A stretch of 64,000 nt of DNA from Agromyces sp. Leaf222 (GTDB taxonomy: Bacteria; Actinomycetota; Actinomycetes; Actinomycetales; Microbacteriaceae), in contig NZ_LMKQ01000001.1 in assembly GCF_001421565.1 (NCBI RefSeq), positions 867,651 to 931,650 of the forward strand. The letters are read 5' to 3'. Positions 8,778 to 17,204 of the stretch are shown here, piece after piece; positions within the stretch are counted from its first letter, which is position 1, and the number at the start of each line of letters is the position of its first letter. The notes under the pieces were generated by a model that made no database searches, had not been told where the DNA came from, and saw nothing but the letters and a program-made list of their open reading frames with translations. Position numbers and translations under genes: made by a program.

Positions 8778-8820
8778 GGCCGAGTCTGGTCACGGAGCGA
8801 GGTCGCGTGCCAGACTGGCC
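8778..8820 (+). terminator. Hairpin between regulator gene and SipW-type operon
   Basis: Arms GGCC(G)AGTCTGG and CCAGACTGGCC pair with one bulged G. The hairpin lies 10 bp after the regulator's stop and 21 bp before the next start. It could be a terminator for the regulator or an attenuator in the leader of the following operon. Confidence 0.5.
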
Positions 8821-8840
8821 TGAAATCCCGGGGCGGGGGC

Positions 8841-9458
8841 GTGATGGGTGCGAGCAGGCGTACACGCATCGCAGGATCGAGGCGGCTCACGGCTTCGTTC
8901 GCGATCGGCGCGGTGCTGCTCGCCGTCGCAGGCACGGCGGCCACGGCAGCCGCATGGACCGACGCCGACGAGTTCGGCGTCGATGCCGGAGTCTCCGACG
9001 GCTTCGACGTGCAGGCGCGTGTGCCCACCTCGTTCAGTCGCGAAGACGCCGTGATCGAGTGGGGCCCGTGGCAGGACCTCGGCCTCCCCGGCGATCCCGA
9101 CACCGACATCGTCGGAAACGAGCTGATCGCGCTGCCGGTCGTGGGCGTGCAGCCGGGCCTGAACTACGCGGAACCCATCTCGCTCTGCAATGCCGGGGCG
9201 GTCGACGTCGAGATCTTCGACGCTGAGATCGCCACGGATGGCGTTCTCGTGGATGCCGCCGACGTCCTGGCCGAGGCGATCGACATCGGCTCGATCATCC
9301 CGGCCGATTCCTGCCGGGACGGCGTCGGAGCGCCCCAGCCACTGAACGGCCTCATCCAATTCACGACGAAGGCCGCATGGGTCGATGACGACCCTCTGTC
9401 CAATCCCGAAGATCAGATCAGGATCCGGATCTTCTGCCGGGAGGTGGTGGTGCCGTGA
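8841..9458 (+). CDS. Secreted protein with SipW/TasA-type signal segment
   Basis: The 205-residue protein has a basic start, a hydrophobic stretch (about residues 18-37) and then 'AAAWTDADEF', the pattern of signal peptides processed by SipW-type signal peptidases. That peptidase is encoded three genes downstream. The mature part is acidic and beta-rich, with three cysteines ('SLCNAG', 'DSCRDG', 'IFCREV'). By analogy with TasA-like families it may form surface fibres or matrix; that is inference. GTG 8841 and ATG 8844 are both possible starts. It is the first gene of a five-gene coupled operon. Confidence 0.8.
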   Translation: MMGASRRTRIAGSRRLTASFAIGAVLLAVAGTAATAAAWTDADEFGVDAGVSDGFDVQARVPTSFSREDAVIEWGPWQDLGLPGDPDTDIVGNELIALPVVGVQPGLNYAEPISLCNAGAVDVEIFDAEIATDGVLVDAADVLAEAIDIGSIIPADSCRDGVGAPQPLNGLIQFTTKAAWVDDDPLSNPEDQIRIRIFCREVVVP

Positions 9459-10393
9459 GCCGCCCCGAGGACACGCCGCGCGGAGTTCGTCATCGACTCG
9501 CCCGCGCGGTCCGTGCGGTGGCGGGAGTCCTCGGCGCCGTGGCCTTGGTGGCGGTGGCTGCGACCGCGTCCCCGACGGCTGCCGTGTGGGAGGACCGCGG
9601 CCGCACCGTGCTGCCCGTGAGCGCTGGTGATCCCGCGCCTGAATCGGAGGCGGTCGTGCCGATCACGTCCGGCGCGAACACCGTGTTCCAGGTCGACGAG
9701 AACGATCCTGAGACCTGGGCGTGGACCAACAACACGGGTACCCCCTGGCCGGCGGCGCAGGACTTCTGCATCACGTTGCCCGTCAGGACCGACACCACCG
9801 AACTCTCCGCCTGGGAACTCGAGTTGCACTTCCCGTTGTCGCCGTGGGACTGGGACGCGCCGTTCAACGCGCAGATGACGTCGCAGATCTACTACAGCGC
9901 GAACTACAGCCTGACCCCGGCCGACGACTACGAGACCTCCGGCCTCGTCTACATGCGGCCCGACACGGACATGGGCGAATGGGCGTCGTCAACGGTGACG
10001 TACACCGTCGCCTTCTGTGCGCAGACCGGCGAGCCGGCGTACTTTCCGCCCGGGCCGGACACCTACGAGATCACGAGCCTCAGCGTCGCCGATTCGGGAG
10101 GCCAGGCGAGGGTGACGCTCGTCGTCACGGGCGTCACCTGGTACTTCATCGGCTACACGGCGACGTTCAACCTGAAGGACCTGTTGGACCAGTCCCTCGC
10201 CGACGGTGAGATCACGCAGGCGCAGTACGACGCGTGGTTGCCGACCAAGATCTGGTACGGCCCGGGAGCCTCCGGTGCCACGGGGGCGGACTACAACGTA
10301 ACGGTCACGCCGTACAACGTGTTCAACACCTACATCAACGAACACGTGCCGATCCTGCTCCAAGTGACCGGAAGCCAGTACGCCGTCGAATGA
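9455..10393 (+). CDS. Exported protein of the SipW-type operon
   Basis: A 312-residue protein whose GTG start overlaps the previous stop (GTGA). The N-terminus has a hydrophobic segment ending in 'ASPTAAVWEDRGR', close to the AAWTD-type junction of its neighbours. The mature region is rich in tyrosine, tryptophan and threonine (for example 'WYFIGYTATFN'), has two cysteines, and looks like an extracellular beta protein. I do not recognise a family. Position and signal junction argue that the operon's dedicated peptidase processes it. Confidence 0.7.
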   Translation: MSRPEDTPRGVRHRLARAVRAVAGVLGAVALVAVAATASPTAAVWEDRGRTVLPVSAGDPAPESEAVVPITSGANTVFQVDENDPETWAWTNNTGTPWPAAQDFCITLPVRTDTTELSAWELELHFPLSPWDWDAPFNAQMTSQIYYSANYSLTPADDYETSGLVYMRPDTDMGEWASSTVTYTVAFCAQTGEPAYFPPGPDTYEITSLSVADSGGQARVTLVVTGVTWYFIGYTATFNLKDLLDQSLADGEITQAQYDAWLPTKIWYGPGASGATGADYNVTVTPYNVFNTYINEHVPILLQVTGSQYAVE

Positions 10394-10427
10394 CCATGCG
10401 ATCGATGAGAAACAGGGGGAACAAGCA

Positions 10428-11003
10428 ATGAGTACGAACACGAACACGAACACGAACACCGGGCCCGGGCGACGCACACGCGTCATCAAGATCGCGATCG
10501 CCGGCCTCGCCGTCATCGGCATCGGTGCGGCGATCACGACGGCGGCCTGGACGGACGACGTCTTCTTCGGGGCGGATGCCACGGCGTCGAGCTTCGACCT
10601 TCAGGGCGCCGCGAATCCGGCGGGGATCGCGTGCGACGACACGCTCGCCTACGGAGATGTCGGGCTGCCCGGCGACGAGGCCGAGATCGACATCTCGACG
10701 GCCGATCTCGACGCACTTTCGCCCGACGAGTCGGTCGAGGTGCCCTTCTGCCTCTTCAACGACGGCTCGCTCGGCGGGACGCTCACCGGGCCTGCGCTCG
10801 CGGACATCGTCGTCACGGGAACGCTCTTCGACGGAGGATTCCTCGCGCCGGCCGACATCGACGTCGCCCTCGACGCCACGACCATCACGGCCGGCGGGTA
10901 CGTCGCCGGCACGATGACCGTCAACACCCCCGCTGACTGGACCGAGGCCGCATTCGGACTCGAAGCGCACATCGCGTTCGTCGTGACGGGCACGTCGGAC
11001 TGA
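10428..11003 (+). CDS. Secreted SipW-dependent protein with (Asn-Thr) repeat N-terminus
   Basis: The 191-residue protein begins with four Thr-Asn units, then a basic patch, a hydrophobic stretch (about residues 25-41) and 'TTAAWTDDVFFGA', the SipW-type cleavage region. The mature part is acidic, has two cysteines and shares the pattern 'YGDVGLPGDEAEI' with 'WQDLGLPGDPDTDI' of the first protein in the operon, so the two are related. ATG 10428 is preceded by AGGGGGA at 10413-10420. It is probably a surface or fibre subunit. Confidence 0.8.
   Translation: MSTNTNTNTNTGPGRRTRVIKIAIAGLAVIGIGAAITTAAWTDDVFFGADATASSFDLQGAANPAGIACDDTLAYGDVGLPGDEAEIDISTADLDALSPDESVEVPFCLFNDGSLGGTLTGPALADIVVTGTLFDGGFLAPADIDVALDATTITAGGYVAGTMTVNTPADWTEAAFGLEAHIAFVVTGTSD
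10434..10457 (+). repeat. Hexanucleotide tandem repeat, 4 x ACGAAC
   Basis: Four exact ACGAAC units encode the alternating Thr-Asn stretch at the N-terminus of a secreted protein. Length changes would stay in frame and alter only the number of dipeptides before the signal segment. Confidence 0.9.
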
Positions 11004-11028
11004 GCCGGGTCTCGCTGGACGAGGCGAG

Positions 11029-11636
<608 letters not shown>

Positions 11637-11640
<4 letters not shown>

Positions 11641-12278
11641 GCGCGGCACGCAGGACCCGAACGGCGCCGGTGCGCATGCTGCTCCTCGGCCTGCTGGCGC
11701 TCGGCGGCGCGGGCCTCGGGATGCCGCCGCCCGCCGTCGCGGCCGAGCCGCCGCCGTTCGCCTTCGAGCTCCACTTCGCGGACCTCGCACCCGGGGTGCC
11801 TCAGACGGAATCGGCGCAGTTCACCCTGCAGCGGGCCGGAGACCTCGTGGCGCTCGAATGGGAGCAGCGATCGGGTGTCTTCACCGTCCTCGGCCTCGGC
11901 ACCGAGGTGTGCGACGCGACCGGCGCCTGCACCGATCCAGAGGGTGATGCCGTTCCGGTGCCCTTTCCCGCCGGCGCCGTGACCGTGACCGTCACGGCGA
12001 CGATGAGCGGCGCGGGAGGCGACACGACCGGCACCGCGGTCGGTCGCCTGACGTTCACCGGTCAGGATCCCGCGTCGGGCCCGGGCTCGGGTGCGTTGGG
12101 CGGCACCGGTGTGGAGGGCTGGGCCGCGGCGGCATGGGCGGTGGCACTGCTCGCGGTCGGGGCCCTCGCGCTCCGCTCCCGTCGTCGAGGACCGAGTGCC
12201 TCACGCGGCGCCGAACCCAGGGATGGAAGCGCGTCCCGGTCGGTACCGAGGGCCGCCGACCCCCGCGAATCGGGTTGA
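11637..12278 (+). CDS. Surface protein with signal peptide and C-terminal membrane anchor
   Basis: The 213-residue protein has an ordinary signal peptide (cleavage near 'AVAAEPPP', about residue 36) and a beta-rich exposed domain with a Cys pair ('VCDATGAC'). Then come 'ALGGTGVEG', a hydrophobic helix and a 'RSRRRG' tail. The LGGTG-helix-arginine layout resembles a divergent sortase sorting signal, though it may be only a membrane anchor. Its start overlaps the peptidase stop (GTGA). It could tether the operon's fibre proteins to the envelope (inference). Confidence 0.75.
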
Positions 12279-12309
12279 GGCGCGAGCCTCCCGGAGGTAT
12301 CGAAGGGGG

Positions 12310-12338
12310 TTGACGCTGCGCCGTGGGAAGCATATATT
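12310..12338 (+). promoter_or_regulatory. Sigma-70-type promoter of the ArsR operon (predicted leaderless)
   Basis: TTGACG (12310-12315), a 17-bp spacer and TATATT (12333-12338) form a near-consensus promoter. The expected +1 at about 12345-12346 coincides with the ATG of the ArsR gene, predicting a leaderless mRNA. No Shine-Dalgarno sequence is present. Confidence 0.8.
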
Positions 12339-12357
12339 CACCCACATGGGTGAATAT
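12334..12357. promoter_or_regulatory. ArsR operator palindrome over -10 and start codon
   Basis: Perfect 11-bp arms (ATATTCACCCA and its complement) are separated by CA. The palindrome covers the -10 box, the predicted +1 and the start codon of the ArsR gene, as expected for an autorepressed operon. Confidence 0.85.
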
Positions 12358-12720
12358 CAACTGGACGCCGTGCTGGGCGCCGTCGCCGACCCCACGAGGC
12401 GGGCGATCCTCGACCGCCTCCTCGTGGGCGACGCGAGGGTCACTGACCTCGCGAGCGCGTTCCCGATCTCGCTGAACTCGACGAGCAAGCACATCAAGGT
12501 GCTCGAGCGCGCCGAACTCGTGCGCCGTGAGGTGCGCGGGCGCGATCACGTGCTCTCGCTGCGCGCCGAGGCGCTCGGCGACGCGGTCGCCTGGATGGAG
12601 CAGTACCGGGCGTTCTGGGAGGAGCGGCTCGCCGCACTCGAGGCGTTCGTGCTGTCGGATGCCGCGATCGGCGATGTCGCCGACGACGACGAGCCCGTCG
12701 ACGGCGGTGATGCCCGATGA
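12346..12720 (+). CDS. ArsR-family transcriptional repressor
   Basis: A 124-residue winged helix-turn-helix protein ('VADPTRRAILDRL', 'DLASAFPISLNSTSKHIKVLERA') of the ArsR subgroup paired with AHSA1/SRPBCC genes. It lacks the classical metal-binding ELCVCDL motif, so metal sensing is unlikely. A partner-protein or small-molecule signal is more probable. The start ATG 12346 sits inside a perfect palindrome and at the expected transcription start. Its stop overlaps the next gene (ATGA). Confidence 0.9.
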   Translation: MGEYQLDAVLGAVADPTRRAILDRLLVGDARVTDLASAFPISLNSTSKHIKVLERAELVRREVRGRDHVLSLRAEALGDAVAWMEQYRAFWEERLAALEAFVLSDAAIGDVADDDEPVDGGDAR

Positions 12721-13151
12721 GCGCCGTCGTCACCGTGAGTCGGCGGATCGCGGCATCCGCCGACCGGCTCTTCGACGCCTGGCTCGACCCGCAGGCGCTC
12801 GCCGTGTGGATGCGACGCGACGGGAGCGCGGCGTCGACCGCCGTCGCCGACCCGCGCGTCGGCGGGTCGTTCTCGATCACGATGCACGACCCGTCGGGCG
12901 AGTTCGTGCACGCCGGGACCTACCTCGTGATCGACCGCCCGCGCACGCTCGAGTTCACCTGGCGCTCGCATGCGACGCATCGCGTCGACTCAGTCGTTCG
13001 GGTCAGCTTCGAGCCCGACGGCGACGCGACGCTCGTCGAGGTGCGCCACGAACGACTTCCGGATGCCGAGGCGGTGCGCCTGCACGCCGAGGGCTGGACC
13101 GAGATCATGTCCCGATTCGCGGGGCTCTACACGGAAGGGGAGGCGGCCTGA
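12717..13151 (+). CDS. SRPBCC (AHSA1-type) domain protein
   Basis: The 144-residue protein has the helix-grip fold signature of the AHSA1/START-like superfamily ('ASADRLFDAWLDPQALAVWM', cited in part; 'RVGGSFSI', 'GWTEIMSRFAG'). Such proteins bind hydrophobic ligands in a deep cavity and regularly accompany ArsR repressors, possibly as ligand binders or toxicity modifiers. It overlaps both neighbours by one to four bases, so the three genes form one translationally coupled unit. Confidence 0.87.
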   Translation: MSAVVTVSRRIAASADRLFDAWLDPQALAVWMRRDGSAASTAVADPRVGGSFSITMHDPSGEFVHAGTYLVIDRPRTLEFTWRSHATHRVDSVVRVSFEPDGDATLVEVRHERLPDAEAVRLHAEGWTEIMSRFAGLYTEGEAA

Positions 13152-13942
13152 TGCTGCTCGAGGGGAAGGTCGCCGTGATCCACGGCGGCGGAGGATCGAT
13201 CGGGGCGGCCGCGGCGCGCGTGTTCGCCCGCGAGGGCGCGCGGCTGCACCTGGCGGGGCGCAGCCTGCCGAGGCTCGAGGGCGCGGCATCCGTGGTTCGC
13301 GAGCTCGGCGGCACCGTCGACATCGACGTGGTCGACGCGATGGACCAGGAGGCCGTCGACGCCCATGTCGACGCGGTCGCCATGCGAGAGGGACGCATCG
13401 ACATCGCGCTGAACGCCGTCGGGTTCGACCACGTGCAGGGGCTCGCGATCGCCGACACGTCGCTCGAGGCCTACCTGCACCCGGTCACCGGGTACCTGCA
13501 GACCAACTTCGTGACCGCGAAGGCCGTGTCGCGCGTCATGGTCGGGCAGGGGAGCGGCGTCATCCTCACGATCTCGACGCCGGGTGCCCGGCTCAGCGGT
13601 CGCGGCCTCATCGGCAACGCTGCGCAGAGCGCCGGGCTCGAGGGGTTCTCCCGCGCGCTCGCCGGGGAGCTCGGTCCGGCCGGTGTGCGCGTGGTGTGCG
13701 TCCGGCCGCACGCGCTGTCGGACGCCTCGTCGTCGTACACCGCCGGCATGTTCGGACGCATCGCCGACTCGAGCGGCATCACGATCGGCGACTGGTGGGA
13801 GTCGCTCGCGAGCACCACGCTGCTCGGGCGCCTGCCAGAGCTCGACGAGGTCGCGGAATACCTCGCGTTCGCGGCATCCGATCGCGCCGCCTCGCTCACC
13901 GGGGTCGTGTCGAACCTGACCGCGGGGGCGCTCGTCGACTGA
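13151..13942 (+). CDS. SDR-fold protein lacking the catalytic Tyr and Lys
   Basis: The 263-residue Rossmann-fold protein is of short-chain dehydrogenase type. The nucleotide-binding glycine motif 'HGGGGSIG' and Ser142 are present. In place of the YxxxK pair it has Asn156 and Ser160 ('GNAAQSAGLEGF'). It therefore probably does not catalyse ordinary hydride transfer; it may bind cofactor only or use another mechanism. ATG 13151 shares its A with the SRPBCC stop codon. Third gene of the ArsR operon. Confidence 0.8.
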   Translation: MLLEGKVAVIHGGGGSIGAAAARVFAREGARLHLAGRSLPRLEGAASVVRELGGTVDIDVVDAMDQEAVDAHVDAVAMREGRIDIALNAVGFDHVQGLAIADTSLEAYLHPVTGYLQTNFVTAKAVSRVMVGQGSGVILTISTPGARLSGRGLIGNAAQSAGLEGFSRALAGELGPAGVRVVCVRPHALSDASSSYTAGMFGRIADSSGITIGDWWESLASTTLLGRLPELDEVAEYLAFAASDRAASLTGVVSNLTAGALVD

Positions 13943-13963
13943 TCCGCGAACCGCGCGCGGGAT

Positions 13964-14008
13964 GCGCGAGACGGCCCGGGTGGATGCTCCGCCCGGGCCG
14001 TCTCGCGC
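13964..14008 (+). terminator. Strong intrinsic terminator of the ArsR operon
   Basis: Arms GCGCGAGACGGCCCGGG (13964-13980) and its perfect complement (13992-14008) make a 17-bp GC-rich stem with an 11-nt loop, 21 bp after the SDR stop codon. Confidence 0.9.
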
Positions 14009-14120
14009 GTTCGGTGCGCGTTCGGTGCGCGATCCGGCGCGTCGCCCGCGATTCCGCGGATGGTCGCGCTCCCACGACGATCATCAGACGACTCTCGTGT
14101 TGCACATGCTGCACAGGGGG

Positions 14121-14167
14121 TTGACGGCCCCCGAACGGGGCACTTAGCCTCACAATTCGTATGATGT
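14121..14167 (+). promoter_or_regulatory. Promoter and putative FCD-regulator site of the beta-helix enzyme
   Basis: TTGACG (14121-14126) is followed after 18 bp by TAGCCT (14145-14150). CGTATGATGT at 14158-14167 falls at the expected start of transcription. The same word occurs in the gntR/transporter spacer near 17.1 kb, suggesting repression by the FCD regulator encoded at 16315. Promoter and operator assignments are inferred. Confidence 0.6.
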
Positions 14168-14195
14168 CATTCGACACATGATCGAGGAGAAATCA

Positions 14196-16244
14196 ATGAG
14201 GATACTCACTCAGGCGCGCCTTGCCGCAGTCACGGCCGCCGCAGTGGCGATCGTCGGCGCGGTCGCCGTCGCCCCGGCCGCGTACGCCGGGAACGGCAAC
14301 GGCAACGGCAACGGTCACGGCGCCGACCGATCGCTGACCGTGGTCGTCGCACCGCACGGCAAGCACGGCGCGCCCAAGGGCGACATCGTCGTGAAGTCGA
14401 TCGACGCCGCCAAGAGCGTCGTGAAGAACAAGGGCAAGAAGCAGGACGTCACGGTGCTGCTCGACGGCGGCCGCTACGAGCTGCAGCAGCCGCTCGAGTT
14501 CGGGCCGCAGGACGCCGGTGCGAACGGGCACACGGTCACCTGGGCGAGCGCGCCGGGCGAGCAGGCCGTGCTCTCGGGCGGCAGTGCCGTCGGCGGCTGG
14601 AAGCTGCACGACGCCGAACGCAACATCTGGGTCGCGAACGTGAAGCCCGGCACCGAGTCACGGCAGCTCTACGTCGACGGCACGCCCGCCAAGCGCACGC
14701 AGCTGCAGCTCGGCGCCGACAAGAACGACCGCGCTCACCTGACCTGGACCGAGCAGGGGCTGACCCTGAACGACGACCGATTCGGCGACCTCAGCGCGCT
14801 CGGCAACCAGTCGGACCTCGAGATCGTGAGCATGGGCTCGTTCACCGACCGGATCTCGCCCGTCGAGTCCATCGCGGGCAACGAGATCACCATGGTGCAG
14901 CCCGCCTGGCAGAACAACAACTTCGGCTACGACACCCTGAAGTCGCCCTACAACCGGGGTGCGATCTTCCTCGCGAACGCCTACGAGTTCTTCCAGAACC
15001 CGGGAGAGTGGTACCTCGACTCTCCGAAGGGCAAGGTCTACTACGAGGCCGAGCCGGGCGCGACCATGCAGGGCGTCGACGTGCGCCTGCCGCGGCTCGA
15101 GACGCTCGTCGAGATCGGCGGCACCTACGACCGCCCCGTCACCGGGCTCACCTTCACCGGCATCCGCTTCGCCGACACGACCTGGCTGCGACCGAGCAGC
15201 GAGCAGGGCTACGCCGATCAGCAGAGCGGCGCCCACATGGTCGGCCAGTATGCGCCGCCCGCCGACTACCTCGACACCTGCCAGGACGGCTGCCCCGAGT
15301 TCGAGGCCTCGCGCAACGAATGGTGGCAGATCCCGGCGGCCGTGCAGGTCTCCGCGGCATCCGGCGTCGCCTTCGAGGGCAACGAGTTCGGGCAGCTCGG
15401 CTCGGTCGGCCTCGGCATCGGCATGGACCCCAACGCCCACGCGACGGGCGTCGGCTACGGGGCATCCGACATCGACGTGCTCGGCAACACGTTCAGCGAC
15501 CTCGCCGGATCGGGCGTCGTCGTCGGCGGCATCCAGCCCGATGCGCACCACCCGAGCGACCCGCGCATGACCGTGCAGGACATCACGATCGAGGACAACA
15601 CGATCACGCGCATCGGCCAGGGCTACCGCGACAGCGCCGGCGTGCTCTCGACCTACGTGACGCGCGCCGAGATCTCGCACAACACGCTCACCGACCTGCC
15701 CTACGACGGCATCGACATCGGGTGGGGCTGGGGCATCAACGACCCGGGCGGCAACCAGTACTACAAGGACGCCGGCCTCTTCGAGTACCAGCCCGTGTAC
15801 GACACGCCCACCACGTTCCGCGACAACCACGTGGCGTACAACCGCATCTACGACACGAAGAACGAGATGCACGACGGCGGCAGCATCTACACGCTGTCGG
15901 CGAGCCCGGGCACGGTCATCGAGCGCAACTACATCTCCGACAGTCGTGAGACCTTCGGCATGCTCATCGACCAGGGTTCGCGATACATCGAGGTGCGCGA
16001 GAACGTGATCCTCGACTCGAGCCGCTACATGTACGTGAACGCCGACACGAACGGTCCCGCGATCTTCAACACCCTCGACCTGACGTTCACGAGCAACTGG
16101 TGGACCGGCGGACGCGAGCGCTACGTGCGGTTCCCCGAGTACTTCACGACGTGGACCGACAACGTCGAGCTGAACGGCGTGCCCCAGGAGCAGTGGCCGG
16201 ATGCCGCGAAGCAGGTGATGGCCGAGGCCGGCGCCCGCGGCTGA
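14196..16244 (+). CDS. Secreted right-handed beta-helix glycan enzyme (GH141-like)
   Basis: The 682-residue protein has a signal peptide (cleavage after 'PAAYA', about residue 31) and a Gly-Asn linker ('GNGNGNGNGHG'). The body is a parallel beta-helix with many 'xxITIEDNTITRI'-like coils. The segment 'LLDGGRYELQQPLEF' followed by 'HTVTWASAPGEQAVLSGG' matches beta-helix hydrolases of the GH141 type, whose known members are alpha-L-fucosidases or xylanases. The family call is from pattern memory, not a search. ATG 14196 has GAGGAG at 14184-14189. Setting next to a sugar importer and fucose genes supports a role in releasing deoxy-sugars from plant polymers. Confidence 0.75.
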   Translation: MRILTQARLAAVTAAAVAIVGAVAVAPAAYAGNGNGNGNGHGADRSLTVVVAPHGKHGAPKGDIVVKSIDAAKSVVKNKGKKQDVTVLLDGGRYELQQPLEFGPQDAGANGHTVTWASAPGEQAVLSGGSAVGGWKLHDAERNIWVANVKPGTESRQLYVDGTPAKRTQLQLGADKNDRAHLTWTEQGLTLNDDRFGDLSALGNQSDLEIVSMGSFTDRISPVESIAGNEITMVQPAWQNNNFGYDTLKSPYNRGAIFLANAYEFFQNPGEWYLDSPKGKVYYEAEPGATMQGVDVRLPRLETLVEIGGTYDRPVTGLTFTGIRFADTTWLRPSSEQGYADQQSGAHMVGQYAPPADYLDTCQDGCPEFEASRNEWWQIPAAVQVSAASGVAFEGNEFGQLGSVGLGIGMDPNAHATGVGYGASDIDVLGNTFSDLAGSGVVVGGIQPDAHHPSDPRMTVQDITIEDNTITRIGQGYRDSAGVLSTYVTRAEISHNTLTDLPYDGIDIGWGWGINDPGGNQYYKDAGLFEYQPVYDTPTTFRDNHVAYNRIYDTKNEMHDGGSIYTLSASPGTVIERNYISDSRETFGMLIDQGSRYIEVRENVILDSSRYMYVNADTNGPAIFNTLDLTFTSNWWTGGRERYVRFPEYFTTWTDNVELNGVPQEQWPDAAKQVMAEAGARG

Positions 16245-16265
16245 CGCCGCCCGACCGAGGAACGG

Positions 16266-16299
16266 CGAACGGCCCTGGAGGAGACTCCCGGGCCGTTCG
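16266..16299. terminator. Bidirectional terminator
   Basis: CGAACGGCCC (16266-16275) pairs with GGGCCGTTCG (16290-16299), with a further GGAG/CTCC inner stem, between the converging beta-helix and gntR genes. Confidence 0.85.
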
Positions 16300-16314
16300 T
16301 CATGTCGGTCGAGC

Positions 16315-17067
16315 TCAGCGCCGCGGGCTCGGCGGCCGGCGCCGCTCCCACGCGTCGATGATGTGGGCGCGCATCGCGGACTCGGCGGCCTCGGGGTCGC
16401 CGGCCTCGATCGCGGTGAACACGAGCTCGTGCTCCTGGAGCGTGAGGTCGAGCTGGCTGTGCAGGTGGAAGCGCGCGCTCTCGCGGGCCTGCGCGAACAG
16501 GGTACGCACGAGGCTGTCGGCGAGCCGGTTCGAGGTGATCTCGCCGACGACCGCGTGGAACACGACATCCGCCTCATTGAACCGGGGCTCGTCGCCGATG
16601 GTCTCGCGCATGAGGATCAGGGCCTCGCGCAGGCGCTCGAGCTGCTCGTCGGTGCGGCGCAGGGCGGCGTCGCGGGCGATGACCGCTTCGAGGGCCGCAC
16701 GCACGACGCTGAGCTCGTCGAGGATGCCGAGGGTCGCGTCGTTCGCGACGAGCGCGGAGAGCACGGTGGCGTCGATCATGCTCCACGAGGTGGGCGGCAG
16801 CACCTGGGTGCCCCGCCCCTGGGCGACGGTGACGAGGCCCTTCTCCTCGAGGCGCTTGACCGACTCGCGGATGACGGTGCGGCTGACGCCGAACTGCTCG
16901 CAGAGCACGGCCTCGGGCGGAAGTGACGACCCCGACGGCAGGTCGCCGCGGACGATCGCGTCGACGAGGGCGCCGACGACCGTCACGCCGAGGCGTGGTG
17001 CACGGACGCGCGCGGCGATCGTGGGGTACTCGGCTGCCGCGGTCGGTGCGGCCATCGGTTCGGACAT
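16315..17067 (-). CDS. GntR-family (FadR/FCD) transcriptional regulator
   Basis: In the 250-residue regulator an N-terminal winged helix-turn-helix ('PPEAVLCEQFGVSRTVIRESVKRLEEKGLV', cited in part) is followed by an all-helical FCD ligand domain. Its metal-binding histidines lie around 'NEADVVFHAVV' and 'AMRAHIIDAW'. FCD regulators usually respond to sugar acids or other carboxylates and repress in their absence. It is divergent from the sugar importer operon and converges on the beta-helix gene. Both targets carry a TATGATGT-type word upstream, making it the probable repressor of this locus. Confidence 0.9.
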   Translation of the reverse strand: MSEPMAAPTAAAEYPTIAARVRAPRLGVTVVGALVDAIVRGDLPSGSSLPPEAVLCEQFGVSRTVIRESVKRLEEKGLVTVAQGRGTQVLPPTSWSMIDATVLSALVANDATLGILDELSVVRAALEAVIARDAALRRTDEQLERLREALILMRETIGDEPRFNEADVVFHAVVGEITSNRLADSLVRTLFAQARESARFHLHSQLDLTLQEHELVFTAIEAGDPEAAESAMRAHIIDAWERRRPPSPRR

Positions 17068-17101
17068 GGGTCACAGCATACCGATCAGGATTCGTAATAC
17101 C

Positions 17102-17142
17102 TATGATGTCCCTTGCGAACTTGATAAGACGTATGATGTAAT
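17102..17142 (+). promoter_or_regulatory. Two TATGATGT-type sites in the gntR/importer spacer
   Basis: TATGATGT occurs at 17102-17109 and CGTATGATGT at 17130-17139, centres 29 bp apart. A possible promoter (TTGCGA at 17113-17118, TGTAAT at 17137-17142) overlaps the second site. The word is shared with the beta-helix promoter. These are likely FCD-regulator operators. Confidence 0.6.
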
Positions 17143-17204
17143 CACTTCTGCCCCCGCCCCTGGGTGCATTGTCGTCAGAGACGCCGACCAGAACAGGATG
17201 CGAA

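Noticed and set aside
8778..8820. Hairpin considered as a riboswitch aptamer
   Set aside because: It is a single stem with an unpaired loop and no conserved multi-helix core of any riboswitch class I know.
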